A stretch of 64,000 nt of DNA from an uncultured Bacteroidales bacterium (GCA_902760965.1 CACWIN010000001.1:62001-126000), one strand, 5' to 3'; shown: positions 43,484-53,385, counted from the first letter of the stretch. Notes: a model not told the origin generated them from the letters alone. A program made the numbers and translations.

Positions 43484-46106
43484 CGGGTTCTGGAATCCGG
43501 GGTTCTTCCTGTACTTCGGGCTCAGGTTCTGGAACGCGCAACGGCTCAAGTTCCTCAACATCCTGGATTGCAAATGATGTAACCCTGCGTCCGCGCGCCT
43601 TGACACCCTTTATGCCTACAAAACTTTCGGCATCAATCTCCATGGGCTCGCGGAAGCTGTCAGCACCACCCATGGTAACCAGCACGCGCGGATAAACAGT
43701 ATCCGTAAGGAGTACCAGGCGGCTGTCTTTTTCTTCACCCAGGATATTTATACGCTTTGCCGAAGGATCAAGATTGAATCTCTTAAGGTAAAGGAATCCC
43801 TTTTGTGAAGCATCAAACAAAAGTGCTGTCCAGACCTTACCCTGGTCATATTTCTCAATGCGCAGCAGGCCCGGATCAAAGTGGCAGTTGGCATCGGGGG
43901 CAGTAGTGTAGTACTCACCGTTGGCATTCACCACAAGCAGCAGGTCATCGCTGTCAAACTCGCCCAGGAATTCACCATGTCCGTCAAAGTCAAGTCTGAG
44001 TATATCCTTGTCAAACCACACCTTGCGGCCGCCCAGAGTTGATGTGCCCTGCGATTTTAATCCTATACGCTGAACCTCATTACGGGTGAGCAGATTACCC
44101 ATTGACTGCCGGCCCTTAATCAGCATTTCACTGAAATCCCTGTCAAAAACAGGTTTCTTTAGTTTGGGGTTAGGCTTTAGGGTTATCTTAATGACCTCGG
44201 CCTCGCCGTTATGGTTGGCACTAAAGTAACATATCTTGGAGCCCGGTTTGCCCTGAGTCAGGTCATACTCCTTGTCACGGGTCAGACCTGTAGCGGCAAA
44301 ACGTTTCATAAAATAAGCACCGTTGCGGCCGTCGCGATAAACAACGTTGTAGATGGTGCGCTTGTCGTTCTTCTTGAACACGTCAAGATAGAGCACGCCC
44401 TGACCTACAAACAGCTTATCGGCCACCTTTACAACCTTGTACTTGCCGTCCTTATAGAACAGGATTATATCGTCAATATCCGAACAGTTGCATACGTATT
44501 CGTCCTTCTTAAGGTCAGTGCCTATGAATCCGTCCGCACGGTTAATGTACAGTTTCTCGTTGGCCTCGACCACCTTGGTGGCAACTATAGTGTCAAAATT
44601 CTTTATTTCGGTCTTGCGTTCATACTGAGCTCCGTATTTATCCTTGAGCATGTTGAACCATCTAATGGTAACCGCCACCATGCTGTTTAGGTCTTTGTCA
44701 ATACGGGCAATATCGGCCTTCATTCTGGCTATGGCCTCCTCGGCCTTGTCCTTATTGAACTTAAGGATACGGGCCATCTTGATTTCCATCAGCTTAAGGA
44801 TATCCTCCTTGGTCACCTCGCGTATCATCTGCGGATAGTACGGAGTAAGACGGTCATCAATATGCTCGCAGGCGGCATCCATTGTGGGAGCCTCTTCAAA
44901 TTCACGGTCCTTGTATATACGTTCCTCAATGAAAATCTTTTCCAGTGATGCAAAATGCAGCTGCTCAAGCAGCTCTCCACGCTCAATCTCCAACTCACGG
45001 CGCAACAGGGCCTTGGTGTTGTCGACCGATTTGCGCAGCACATCACTTACAGTAAGGAAATGCGGTTTGTTCTCATCAATCACGCAGCAGTTGGGCGATA
45101 TGCTCACCTCGCAATTGGTGAATGCATACAACGCGTCAATGGTCTTGTCCGATGACACTCCGGGGGCAAGCGAAATGCGGATCTCAACCTTATCGGCTGT
45201 AAGATTCTCAACCTTGCGGATCTTGATTTTGCCCTTTTCACCGGCTTTTACGATTGATTCGCACAGAGTCATAACGTTCTCGCCGTAAGGTATCTCGGTT
45301 ATGACAAGCGTCTTGTTGTCGGCCTCCTTGGATATCTTGGCACGTATGCGGACCATTCCGCCACGCTCTCCGTCATTGTAACGGGATACGTCAATGGCAC
45401 CGCCGGTCTGAAAATCGGGATAAAGATGGAACTCCTCTTTCCTGAGGTACGAGACTGCAGCATCGCACAGCTCATTAAAGTTATGCGGCAGGATTTTGCA
45501 CGAAAGACCTACGGCAATACCTTCGGCACCCTGGGCAAGCAGCAACGGAAACTTTACCGGAAGCGTAACCGGTTCCTTGTTGCGGCCGTCATACGAGGCT
45601 TTCCATTCGGTAGTCTTGGGATTGAAAAGAGTTTCAAGGGCAAACTTTGACAGGCGGGCCTCAATGTATCGGGGTGCAGCGGCACGATGACCTGTAAGGA
45701 TATTTCCCCAGTTACCCTGACACTCTATAAGCAGGTCTTTCTGGCCCATCTGCACAAGTGCGTCACCAATTGACGCATCACCGTGGGGATGGAACTGCAT
45801 GGTATGACCCACAATGTTTGCCACCTTGTTGAAACGGCCGTCATCCAGACGTTTCATGGAGTGAAGGATACGCCTTTGTACAGGCTTGAGTCCATCCACG
45901 AAATGAGGCACGGCACGCTCCAGGATAACATACGAGGCATAATCCAGGAACCATCCCTGGTACATGCCCGACAGCTGATGCCTTATCATCCCGTTGTCAT
46001 CCTTTACCGGATGATATGACGAATGCCCGGCATCCTGTCCGTCATCTACTCCTTCCGTCTCCGCGTCGCGGAGTTCCTCATCCATGCTCTCTATCTCGTC
46101 ACTCAT
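43431..46106 (-). CDS. parC: DNA topoisomerase IV subunit A
   Basis: An 891-residue type IIA topoisomerase A subunit. After an acidic 30-residue N-terminus, it has DYASYVILERAVPHFVDGLKPVQRR, HPHGDASIGDALV, and the catalytic tyrosine Tyr147 in RAAAPRYIEAR. The C-terminal half is a beta-pinwheel-like domain without a clear GyrA box, which favours ParC over GyrA. The acidic Pro/Glu-rich tail (EPEPEVQEEP) ends ...DGQLSLF. The next gene on its strand begins inside its 3' end. The gyrB gene at 62289 is a separate gyrase subunit. Confidence 0.92.
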   Translation of the reverse strand: MSDEIESMDEELRDAETEGVDDGQDAGHSSYHPVKDDNGMIRHQLSGMYQGWFLDYASYVILERAVPHFVDGLKPVQRRILHSMKRLDDGRFNKVANIVGHTMQFHPHGDASIGDALVQMGQKDLLIECQGNWGNILTGHRAAAPRYIEARLSKFALETLFNPKTTEWKASYDGRNKEPVTLPVKFPLLLAQGAEGIAVGLSCKILPHNFNELCDAAVSYLRKEEFHLYPDFQTGGAIDVSRYNDGERGGMVRIRAKISKEADNKTLVITEIPYGENVMTLCESIVKAGEKGKIKIRKVENLTADKVEIRISLAPGVSSDKTIDALYAFTNCEVSISPNCCVIDENKPHFLTVSDVLRKSVDNTKALLRRELEIERGELLEQLHFASLEKIFIEERIYKDREFEEAPTMDAACEHIDDRLTPYYPQMIREVTKEDILKLMEIKMARILKFNKDKAEEAIARMKADIARIDKDLNSMVAVTIRWFNMLKDKYGAQYERKTEIKNFDTIVATKVVEANEKLYINRADGFIGTDLKKDEYVCNCSDIDDIILFYKDGKYKVVKVADKLFVGQGVLYLDVFKKNDKRTIYNVVYRDGRNGAYFMKRFAATGLTRDKEYDLTQGKPGSKICYFSANHNGEAEVIKITLKPNPKLKKPVFDRDFSEMLIKGRQSMGNLLTRNEVQRIGLKSQGTSTLGGRKVWFDKDILRLDFDGHGEFLGEFDSDDLLLVVNANGEYYTTAPDANCHFDPGLLRIEKYDQGKVWTALLFDASQKGFLYLKRFNLDPSAKRINILGEEKDSRLVLLTDTVYPRVLVTMGGADSFREPMEIDAESFVGIKGVKARGRRVTSFAIQDVEELEPLRVPEPEPEVQEEPRIPEPDEEENTNMPDDGQLSLF

Positions 46107-46288
46107 TATCCCAATTCAGATTTGTTAGACGCGAAATTACTGCTTTTCAATCAAAAATCCCAACCGGATGCCTCCAACTTGACCATTTTTGCGCACCAAC
46201 TTTTCAACAACAGCACAACATTGGCCTTATCAGCTCTTAATTACCTTATTTTAAGACTCTGCTATACCTCCCTTATTAAATAAAAGAG

Positions 46289-46296
46289 TACCTTTG
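46289..46296 (+). promoter_or_regulatory. -7 element for glyS
   Basis: TACCTTTG, full match; predicted leader about 20 bases. No -33 TTTG at the expected distance. Confidence 0.4.
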
Positions 46297-46322
46297 CGGA
46301 AATTTTCGCGTAATAGCATATT

Positions 46323-47861
46323 ATGGCACAAGAAGACGTTTTCAAAAAGATTGTAGCGCATTGCAAGGAGTACGGTTTTGTATTCCCCTCAAGTGAGATT
46401 TATGACGGACTCGGAGCTGTTTACGATTACGGACAGCTGGGAGTTGAGATGAAAAACAACATAAAGAACTACTGGTGGCAGAGCATGGTTCTGCTGCATG
46501 ACAACATTGTGGGAATTGACTCCGCAATATTCATGCACCCTACCATCTGGAAGGCATCAGGTCATGTTGACGCATTCAACGACCCCCTTATTGACAACCG
46601 CGATTCCAAAAAGCGTTACCGCGCCGACGTCCTTATTGAGGACCAGATAGCCAAGTATGACGAGAAGATAGAAAAAGAGGTTGCCAAGGCCGCCAAGCGT
46701 TTCGGTGACTCTTTCGATGAGGCCAAGTACCGCGCCACCAGCGCCAACGTACTGGAGCACGTAGCCAAGCGTGACGCCCTGCACGAGCGTTACAAAAAGG
46801 CCATGAATGACGGTAACCTTGACGAACTCAAGCAGATCATCCTGGACGAAGGCATTGTATGCCCCATAAGCGGCACCCGCAACTGGACCGATGTACGTCA
46901 GTTCAACCTTATGTTCCAGACCGAGATGGGTTCTACCGCCGACGGCGCAATGAAAATCTACCTGCGTCCCGAGACCGCTCAGGGTATCTTTGTAAATTAC
47001 CTGAACGTTCAAAAGACAGGCCGCATGAAGATCCCCTTCGGTATTGCCCAGATAGGTAAGGCTTTCCGTAATGAGATTGTAGCCCGTCAGTTCATATTCC
47101 GTATGCGTGAGTTTGAGCAGATGGAGATGCAGTTCTTTATCAAGCCCGGCACCGAGCTTGACTGGTTTGCCAAGTGGAAGGAGACCCGTATGAAATGGCA
47201 TCAGGCTCTGGGCTTCGGTGCTGACCACTACCGTTTCCACGACCATGACAAGCTGGCCCACTACGCCAACGCAGCTACCGATATAGAGTTCCTCATGCCG
47301 TTCGGATTCAAGGAGGTTGAGGGTATCCACAGCCGCACCAACTTTGACCTGTCACAGCACGAAAAGTACAGCGGCAAGAGCATCAAGTACTTTGATCCCG
47401 AAACCAACGAGAGCTACACTCCGTACGTAATTGAGACTTCAATCGGCGTTGACCGCATGTTCCTGAGCGTTATGTGCGCTTCATACGAGGAGCAGGCCCT
47501 TGAGAACGGCGAGACCCGCACTGTTCTGCATCTGCCCGCACCTCTGGCTCCCATCAAGCTGGCAATCCTGCCGCTTGTAAAGAAAGACGGACTGCCCGAA
47601 CTTGCACGTTCCATCCAGAACGACCTCAAGTTCCACTTTAACTGCCAGTATGACGAGAAGGATTCAATCGGTAAGCGTTACCGCCGTCAGGATGCCATAG
47701 GCACCCCGTTCTGCGTAACCGTTGACCATCAGTCACTCGAGGACAAGACCGTTACCCTGCGTAACCGTGACACCATGGAACAGCAGCGCGTAAACATTGC
47801 CGACCTGTGCAATATCCTTTCGGATACAGTTTCAATAACAAGCGTACTCAAGACTCTCTGA
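46323..47861 (+). CDS. glyS: Glycyl-tRNA synthetase
   Basis: A 512-residue class II synthetase of the single-chain (alpha2, eukaryote-like) type. It starts MAQEDVFKKIVAHCKEYGFVFPSSEIYDGL, has the motif 2 region FRNEIVARQFIFRMREFEQMEMQFF and a motif 3 IGVDRMFLSVM, with a C-terminal anticodon-binding domain from about residue 410. An insertion with many charged helices (residues about 100-165) is typical of this form. It is followed after one base by the FKBP gene. Confidence 0.97.
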   Translation: MAQEDVFKKIVAHCKEYGFVFPSSEIYDGLGAVYDYGQLGVEMKNNIKNYWWQSMVLLHDNIVGIDSAIFMHPTIWKASGHVDAFNDPLIDNRDSKKRYRADVLIEDQIAKYDEKIEKEVAKAAKRFGDSFDEAKYRATSANVLEHVAKRDALHERYKKAMNDGNLDELKQIILDEGIVCPISGTRNWTDVRQFNLMFQTEMGSTADGAMKIYLRPETAQGIFVNYLNVQKTGRMKIPFGIAQIGKAFRNEIVARQFIFRMREFEQMEMQFFIKPGTELDWFAKWKETRMKWHQALGFGADHYRFHDHDKLAHYANAATDIEFLMPFGFKEVEGIHSRTNFDLSQHEKYSGKSIKYFDPETNESYTPYVIETSIGVDRMFLSVMCASYEEQALENGETRTVLHLPAPLAPIKLAILPLVKKDGLPELARSIQNDLKFHFNCQYDEKDSIGKRYRRQDAIGTPFCVTVDHQSLEDKTVTLRNRDTMEQQRVNIADLCNILSDTVSITSVLKTL

Positions 47862-47862
47862 T

Positions 47863-48501
47863 ATGAAACGGTTCATTGCATTATCCATTCTTTGGGTTGC
47901 CGCTCTGACAGTTCTCTGCTCTTGCAGTGAAACCAAAGAAACCAGTGAATATTCAAACTGGGAGGAGCGCAATTCTGACTACATTGAAAGCATTGCCCAG
48001 CAATGCGCCCAGTTCCGTAGCCAGGGAGTGACCGTGGATAATGCCCAAGAGAACCAGATGTTCAGACTGCTCTCATACAAACTTGACCCCAGCCAGGAAT
48101 GGGAAAACAGTTCATACGTTTATTGTCAGGTCATAAAAAACGGAAACGGTACTGACACACCGTTCTTTACGGACAGTGTTTACGTAAACTACCGTTTAAG
48201 GCTTATCCCTACCGACAATTACCCGGAGGGACAGGTCATGGACCAGTCATACAAGACCGCAAAACTGGATCCCGACATAAACATCCCGGCTGCATTCCAG
48301 GTTTCAAGTTGCGTAAAAGGAGTTTCGACCGCTCTCATGTACATGAATTGCGGAGATATCTGGAGAATATATATTCCCCAGGGACTTGGCTACGGCTCAA
48401 GCCCTAAGACAGGTTCCTCAATTCCTGAATATTCAACTCTCATCTTTGACTTAAACCTGGTTGAGATTGCAAGGACAGGACAGGAACTATCACCTAGATA
48501 A
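47863..48501 (+). CDS. FKBP-type peptidyl-prolyl isomerase lipoprotein
   Basis: A 212-residue predicted lipoprotein (signal ends VLCSC, Cys21) with a C-terminal FKBP domain. Recognisable segments: VYVNYRLRLIPTD, GQVMDQSY, CVKGVSTALMYMNCGDIWRIYIPQGLGYG and IPEYSTLIFDLNLVEI. The family speeds proline cis/trans isomerisation in the envelope; the YG-S-S-IP-x-x-x-L pattern is kept, but some active-site aromatics cannot be confirmed by eye. It begins one base after glyS, an arrangement suggesting a shared message. Confidence 0.85.
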   Translation: MKRFIALSILWVAALTVLCSCSETKETSEYSNWEERNSDYIESIAQQCAQFRSQGVTVDNAQENQMFRLLSYKLDPSQEWENSSYVYCQVIKNGNGTDTPFFTDSVYVNYRLRLIPTDNYPEGQVMDQSYKTAKLDPDINIPAAFQVSSCVKGVSTALMYMNCGDIWRIYIPQGLGYGSSPKTGSSIPEYSTLIFDLNLVEIARTGQELSPR

Positions 48502-48536
48502 ACAACTAACACCAAATACATAATCATTTTATTACT

Positions 48537-48767
48537 ATGGCAAAAATTAGAGGTGCTGTTACAGTTGACAACGAACGTTGTAAAGGCTGTGAGCTTTGTG
48601 TCTCAACCTGTGACAAACAGGTTCTGGGCATGTCGACAGCAGTCAACAGCAAGGGTTACCACTACGCCTATATGGCTAACCCCGAAGCATGCATAGGTTG
48701 CACCAACTGCGGCATTATCTGCCCTGATGGAGTTATTTCAGTTTACAGGGTAAAAGTTGAGGAGTAA
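48537..48767 (+). CDS. 2-oxoacid:ferredoxin oxidoreductase, ferredoxin-like delta subunit
   Basis: A 76-residue protein with two [4Fe-4S] motifs: CKGCELCVSTC near residues 15-25 and CIGCTNCGIICP near 50-61. It passes electrons between the thiamine enzyme and ferredoxin. First gene of a four-gene operon (delta, alpha, beta, gamma) with gaps of 2, 8 and 15 bases. Confidence 0.92.
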   Translation: MAKIRGAVTVDNERCKGCELCVSTCDKQVLGMSTAVNSKGYHYAYMANPEACIGCTNCGIICPDGVISVYRVKVEE

Positions 48768-48769
48768 TT

Positions 48770-49849
48770 ATGGAAGAAAGAGAAATGAGACTTATGAAAG
48801 GCAACGAGGCAATTGCCGAAGCCGCAATCCGCGCCGGCGCCGATGCCTTTTACGGTTACCCCATCACTCCGCAGACGGAGGTAATGGAGTATCTGATGGA
48901 GACCGATGCCACAGCCCGCACAGGCATGGCTGTACTCCAGGCAGAGAGTGAAGTTTCCGCCATCAACATGGTATATGGCGGCGCATCAACCGGTCACAGG
49001 GTCATGACATCATCGTCAAGCCCCGGTATCAGTCTGATGGCAGAAGGAATATCATATCTGGCAGGCGCCGAGCTGCCCTGTCTGCTTATCAACGTGTCAC
49101 GAGGAGGTCCCGGACTGGGAACCATCCAGCCCAGTCAGGCCGACTATTTCCAGACTGTAAAGGGCGGTGGCCACGGCGATTACAAACTGCTCACGCTGGC
49201 ACCCTCATCGGTCCAGGAGCTGGCAGACTTTATTGCACTTGGTTTTGACCTTGCATTCAAATACCGTAACCCCACAATGATCCTGGCCGACGGTGCTCTG
49301 GGACAGATGATGGAAAAAATCTATCTGCCTGCTCAGCGTCCCCGCTTTACCGAGTATCCCGATTGGGCTACCAACGGCACCCCCGAAGGCAAGGAACGTC
49401 GTTATATCACCTCACTGAACCTGTTGCCGCAGGAGCATGAGCTGGTAAACATCCGCTTGCAGAAGAAATACCGCGAGATGGAAAAGAACGAGGTACGTTA
49501 CGAGATGATTCAGTGCGATGACGCCGATTACGTGATTGTTGCATTCGGTATTATTGCACGTATTGCACAAAAGAGCATTGAGCTGGCTCGCGCCAAAGGT
49601 CACAAGATTGGCTTGTTCCGCCCCATCTCACTCTATCCTTTCCCATATGACCAGATCCGCGAGCTGGCTGACAACCCGCGTATCAAGGGCCTCATGTCTG
49701 TAGAGCTCAGCGCCGGTCAGATGATTGAGGATATCCGTCTGGCTGTAGAGGGCCGCAAGCCCGTAGGCTTCTTTGGCCGTCTGGGCGGTATGGTTCCCAC
49801 TCCCGAGGAGATAGAGACTGCTCTGTACAATTACTTTAATATCAAATAA
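48770..49849 (+). CDS. vorB: 2-oxoacid:ferredoxin oxidoreductase alpha subunit (VorB type)
   Basis: A 359-residue subunit of a 2-oxoacid ferredoxin oxidoreductase, probably oxidising branched-chain 2-oxoacids (2-oxoisovalerate) or 2-oxoglutarate to acyl-CoA. It shows MKGNEAIAEAAIRAGADAFYGYPITPQTEVMEYL (pyrimidine-domain start), SEVSAINMVYGGASTGHRVMTSSSSPG and INVSRGGPGLGTIQPSQADYF, all typical of KorA/VorB. The start follows the ferredoxin gene by two bases. Substrate assignment between valine-type and 2-oxoglutarate cannot be made by eye. Confidence 0.9.
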   Translation: MEEREMRLMKGNEAIAEAAIRAGADAFYGYPITPQTEVMEYLMETDATARTGMAVLQAESEVSAINMVYGGASTGHRVMTSSSSPGISLMAEGISYLAGAELPCLLINVSRGGPGLGTIQPSQADYFQTVKGGGHGDYKLLTLAPSSVQELADFIALGFDLAFKYRNPTMILADGALGQMMEKIYLPAQRPRFTEYPDWATNGTPEGKERRYITSLNLLPQEHELVNIRLQKKYREMEKNEVRYEMIQCDDADYVIVAFGIIARIAQKSIELARAKGHKIGLFRPISLYPFPYDQIRELADNPRIKGLMSVELSAGQMIEDIRLAVEGRKPVGFFGRLGGMVPTPEEIETALYNYFNIK

Positions 49850-49857
49850 GCACGGCA

Positions 49858-50652
49858 ATGGAAGTAAACGATATAATCAAACCTGAAAACCTGGTCTATC
49901 AGAAAAGCCGTCTGATGGCCGAGAAACAGTTCAACTTCTGCCCCGGCTGCGGCCACGGTGTTGTTGTACGCACTATTGCCGAGGTAATAGAGGAGATGGG
50001 AATTGAGCATGACGTTATTGGTATATCACCGGTAGGCTGCTCGGTATTCCTTTATGATTTCTATAAGTTCGATGTAGTTGAGGCTGCTCACGGACGTGCC
50101 TGCGCCGTTGCAACAGGTATTAAGCGCGTTCAGCCCGATAAGTTTGTGTTCACCTACCAGGGTGACGGTGACCTGGCCGCCATAGGTACAGGTGAAACCA
50201 TGCACGCCTGCAACCGTGGTGAGAACATAGTAATTGTGTTCATAAACAACGGTATTTACGGTATGACCGGCGGTCAGATGGCTCCTACCACCCTTGAGGG
50301 AATGAAGACCACCACCTGCCCCCGCGGCCGTGACGTAAAAACCATGGGGTATCCCCTCAACATCACTCCGCTGCTGGCTCAGCTGGACGGTGTATGCTAC
50401 GTGACACGTCATTCAGTACACACTCCCGCCAACGTACGCAAGCTCAAAAAGGCCCTTCGTCAGGCATTTGAGAACCAGCGTGACAAAAAGGGTACATCAA
50501 TCGTTGAGGTTGTATCAAACTGCAACTCAGGCTGGGGTCTCACTCCTAAGGCCGCCAACGACTGGATGGTTGAGAACATGTTCAAGAAATATCCTCTGGG
50601 CGACATCAAGGTCGATGGCAAGCTTGTCATGGACATGAACGCACCCAGATAA
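49858..50652 (+). CDS. 2-oxoacid:ferredoxin oxidoreductase beta subunit (thiamine-binding)
   Basis: A 264-residue subunit carrying the thiamine-diphosphate site. FCPGCGHGVVVRTIAEVIEEM opens the domain, GRACAVATGIKRVQPD and the ThDP loop YQGDGDLAAIGTGE followed by NNGIYGMTGGQMAPTT are standard. The C-terminal NCNSGWGLTPKAANDW is typical of the VorA/KorB branch. It acts with the alpha, gamma and ferredoxin subunits encoded around it. Confidence 0.93.
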   Translation: MEVNDIIKPENLVYQKSRLMAEKQFNFCPGCGHGVVVRTIAEVIEEMGIEHDVIGISPVGCSVFLYDFYKFDVVEAAHGRACAVATGIKRVQPDKFVFTYQGDGDLAAIGTGETMHACNRGENIVIVFINNGIYGMTGGQMAPTTLEGMKTTTCPRGRDVKTMGYPLNITPLLAQLDGVCYVTRHSVHTPANVRKLKKALRQAFENQRDKKGTSIVEVVSNCNSGWGLTPKAANDWMVENMFKKYPLGDIKVDGKLVMDMNAPR

Positions 50653-50667
50653 TAAGGAGGTATAATC

Positions 50668-51204
50668 ATGACAGAAGAGATAATCATAGCCGGTTTTGGA
50701 GGACAGGGTGTCCTCTCAATGGGTAAGATAATAGCTTATTCAGGCCTTATGCAGGGTCTGGAGGTTTCGTGGATGCCGTCTTACGGCCCTGAAATCCGTG
50801 GAGGTACAGCAAACGTAACGGTTATCCTGAGCGACAGCCGCATTAGTTCACCTATCCTTCAGAAATTCAGCACCGCTATCATCCTGAACCAGCAGTCAAT
50901 GGACAAGTTTGAGCCTATGGTAAAGCCCGGCGGCGTACTCATCTACACCCCCAGTACCATAACCCGCAAGCCCACACGCACTGATATCACAATCTACCCC
51001 ATCAAGGCCATTGAGGAGGCAGCCAAGATCAATGCCGCCAAGGTAGCCAACATGTTCCTGCTTGGAGCTTTCATGAAGATTCGCCCCATACTGGATGTGG
51101 AGTATGTTATGGAGGGCATCAAGCACTCCGTATCAGAGCGTAACTGGAAGTACCTGCCCCTGAACGAGAAAGCCATTAAGGCCGGAATGGAGCTGGTTAA
51201 GTAA
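50668..51204 (+). CDS. 2-oxoacid:ferredoxin oxidoreductase gamma subunit
   Basis: A 178-residue gamma subunit, with IIIAGFGGQGVLSMGKIIAYSGL at the N-terminus, SWMPSYGPEIRGGTANVTVILSD and NMFLLGAFMKI, the signatures of the POR/KOR gamma family (binds CoA and closes the complex). The final gene of the operon core; an AAGGAGG ribosome-binding site precedes it. Confidence 0.92.
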   Translation: MTEEIIIAGFGGQGVLSMGKIIAYSGLMQGLEVSWMPSYGPEIRGGTANVTVILSDSRISSPILQKFSTAIILNQQSMDKFEPMVKPGGVLIYTPSTITRKPTRTDITIYPIKAIEEAAKINAAKVANMFLLGAFMKIRPILDVEYVMEGIKHSVSERNWKYLPLNEKAIKAGMELVK

Positions 51205-51227
51205 AACAATAAACAACTAGTATCCCG

Positions 51228-52205
51228 ATGAAATATCTCGGAATAACAACTGTTCTGGCAGCTGCATTGTCAATTGGCAATGTAACTGCCAAAACTTTTG
51301 ATTTCAATCCTGACTTTAAGGTAGGATTTGATGCAGGTACCACAGGTACCGGAATTGTACTGGAGTCCAGGATCAATGACATGTTTGGAGTACGTACCGG
51401 TTTTGACTGGGTACCTCACTTTGAATTCCCCATGCAGTTTACCATTCAGGTAGGAAAGGATGGCAAGCAGACCGAGGAGAGCAAATCCAAATTCAACCGT
51501 CTGGCTGGCTATCTGGAGGATATGACAGGATTCAAGATAGACCAGCATGTTGACATGATAGGCGAACCCAACTTTTACAACTTTAAGCTGCTGGTCGACG
51601 TTTATCCGTTCAACAACAAGAAATGGTACTTTACAGCCGGATTCTATGCAGGTCCTTCGGTTATTGGCCGTGCCTACAACCGCACCGAGGATATGACTAC
51701 CCTTATGTGCGTAGCCATGTACAACAGCATATACGAGAAAGTATGGGACATTGAGTACAACGAAGACAGTGAGTTGGATGGAGTATTCCTTGGCCTGGAA
51801 CTGCCGCCAAGCATAAACCAGAAGATACTTGAGTCAGGACGTATGGGTATGTATGTAGGTGACTATAATGACAGGACCGACCAGGACGGTAATCCCGCAT
51901 ATATAATGGAGCCCGACGGTGACAATATGGTAAAGGCCGAGATGAAAGTTGATCCCTTCAGACCATATATAGGTGCCGGATACAACGGTCTTATTGACAA
52001 AAAGAATGACCGTTTAAAGTTTGCTATAGACTGCGGCATTATGTTCTGGGGAGGAACTCCAAAAGTCTACACACACGATGGTACCGAAATTATTATGGGA
52101 CTGGACAATGTGATTGGACAAGTTGGAAAATACACCGATATAGCAAGACGCTTCAAAGTCTTTCCGATGCTTAACCTGAGTGTCTCATACACTCTGTTCA
52201 AATAA
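51228..52205 (+). CDS. Exported outer-membrane-like protein of unknown function
   Basis: A 325-residue protein with a signal peptide (about residues 1-21, ending VTAK) and a beta-rich sequence: FNPDFKVGFDAGTTG, SRINDMFGVRTGFDWVPHF, KWYFTAGFYAGPSVIG, FRPYIGAGYNGL, and a last strand LNLSVSYTLFK that ends in a barrel-like pattern. It follows the gamma subunit by 23 bases, so may be read from the same message, but nothing links it to that enzyme. A strong bidirectional terminator overlaps its stop. Confidence 0.65.
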   Translation: MKYLGITTVLAAALSIGNVTAKTFDFNPDFKVGFDAGTTGTGIVLESRINDMFGVRTGFDWVPHFEFPMQFTIQVGKDGKQTEESKSKFNRLAGYLEDMTGFKIDQHVDMIGEPNFYNFKLLVDVYPFNNKKWYFTAGFYAGPSVIGRAYNRTEDMTTLMCVAMYNSIYEKVWDIEYNEDSELDGVFLGLELPPSINQKILESGRMGMYVGDYNDRTDQDGNPAYIMEPDGDNMVKAEMKVDPFRPYIGAGYNGLIDKKNDRLKFAIDCGIMFWGGTPKVYTHDGTEIIMGLDNVIGQVGKYTDIARRFKVFPMLNLSVSYTLFK

Positions 52206-52235
52206 AAAAAGGTTCGCGGTTGCGAACCTTTTTTT
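52204..52235. terminator. Bidirectional terminator
   Basis: Fourteen-base perfect arms (52204-52217 and 52222-52235; core GGTTCGC/GCGAACC) with loop GGTT and A/T runs on both sides. It ends the plus-strand operon and contains part of the stop codon of the minus-strand gene. Confidence 0.93.
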
Positions 52236-53385
52236 ATTTAACAACTTTCCTGTTGTCTATGATATAGATTCCCGGATCCAGCAAATCCAACTGATCCTGA
52301 TTCATAAGACCCTTAAACTCTCCCGAGATACTGTAAACGTTATACAGACGATTCTCCAAAGCTGAGCCAACGCCGGCAGCCCTTTCGGCAAGAATCGCCT
52401 CATATTCACTCTCGGTAATAAGAGGTATTTCGGCAGGGAAATCCTCATCAACGATCAGATATGACTGGTTTGCCTCAAGATACTGCTTTTTGGTCTTTGT
52501 GTCAGGTGTAACCTTTGACAGGACATAACCCAGACGACCGTCCTCCATAACGCCAAGTACGCGCATGGTCTTGCTGTCATACTCTTTACGGGCATCAGCC
52601 GACTTTGGTCTGTATTTATTATTAAAATAAACACCATTAAGCTTATTATCCTGCGGACCACCTGCGTAAGAATATACCAAATCAAGCTTATTCTCCTCCG
52701 GCTTGTCCGAAACACACTCAATAATGACAGGAGTATTGGCAGGGATTACATTATCTGTTATCTCCTTGATTACAGCACCCTCTTTGTCAATGGCCATAAT
52801 ATACCAAACCTTCATTCCGGCAGGTACGCAGCTAAAGCCAAAATCGGCAAAGAAAGGATGAAGATATCTGCCCTGGCCTGATACAGTCGATTTTACGCCA
52901 AACCATTCATCGGATTCTGGATCAACCGGATTAGCCAACCACTTGCGATAATCGCCCTTTTGTTCATATCCCAAAGCTCCCGATGGCAATTCACTGGATT
53001 CATTGTCACAAAGATATTTTCCTTCGGCATAAAGCTGGTAATAACCATTCTGGTAATGGATATAAACATAATAGTTTATTATCTGCTTTACACTGGTACC
53101 CTGGCTTGAAAGATTATAATAGGGACCTGAGGTATTGGAACCCATCTTTTTGAGATAGATTATCGATGCAGGGTCCGAAAAGGTTTTTGAATGGTCCTTC
53201 CAAAGCTGGATTGCACCCATATCGGCGGTCACAGCGGCATATTCAATCTTACCGGTATTGTCACATACATAGACATACCTATCGGTTTTCTTGTTATGTA
53301 CCCTGTAATAACCGTCAGGAATATCCTGGGCATCCAAAAACAGTACAGGAATTACAAATAGAATAATGAGTAGAATTCTTTTCAT
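52234..53385 (-). CDS. Secreted protein with a T9SS-like C-terminal tail, unknown function
   Basis: A 383-residue exported protein with signal peptide about residues 1-19. The body has a beta-rich N-terminal domain (GYYRVHNKKTDRYVYVC, GKYLCDNE) that resembles ricin-type or carbohydrate-binding folds only in spirit. The last 45 residues (NVYSISGEFKGL...LDPGIYIIDNRKVVK) resemble the type IX secretion sorting domain common in Bacteroidota (YxxxG...GxYxxx...KxVK). If so, it is exported or surface-attached. No catalytic motif is recognised. It is a single gene between two terminators. Confidence 0.6.
   Translation of the reverse strand: MKRILLIILFVIPVLFLDAQDIPDGYYRVHNKKTDRYVYVCDNTGKIEYAAVTADMGAIQLWKDHSKTFSDPASIIYLKKMGSNTSGPYYNLSSQGTSVKQIINYYVYIHYQNGYYQLYAEGKYLCDNESSELPSGALGYEQKGDYRKWLANPVDPESDEWFGVKSTVSGQGRYLHPFFADFGFSCVPAGMKVWYIMAIDKEGAVIKEITDNVIPANTPVIIECVSDKPEENKLDLVYSYAGGPQDNKLNGVYFNNKYRPKSADARKEYDSKTMRVLGVMEDGRLGYVLSKVTPDTKTKKQYLEANQSYLIVDEDFPAEIPLITESEYEAILAERAAGVGSALENRLYNVYSISGEFKGLMNQDQLDLLDPGIYIIDNRKVVK

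Noticed and set aside
48502..48536. Separate promoter for the ferredoxin oxidoreductase operon
   Set aside because: No TAnnTTTG box is present in the 35-base gap, so read-through from glyS or an internal promoter is more likely.
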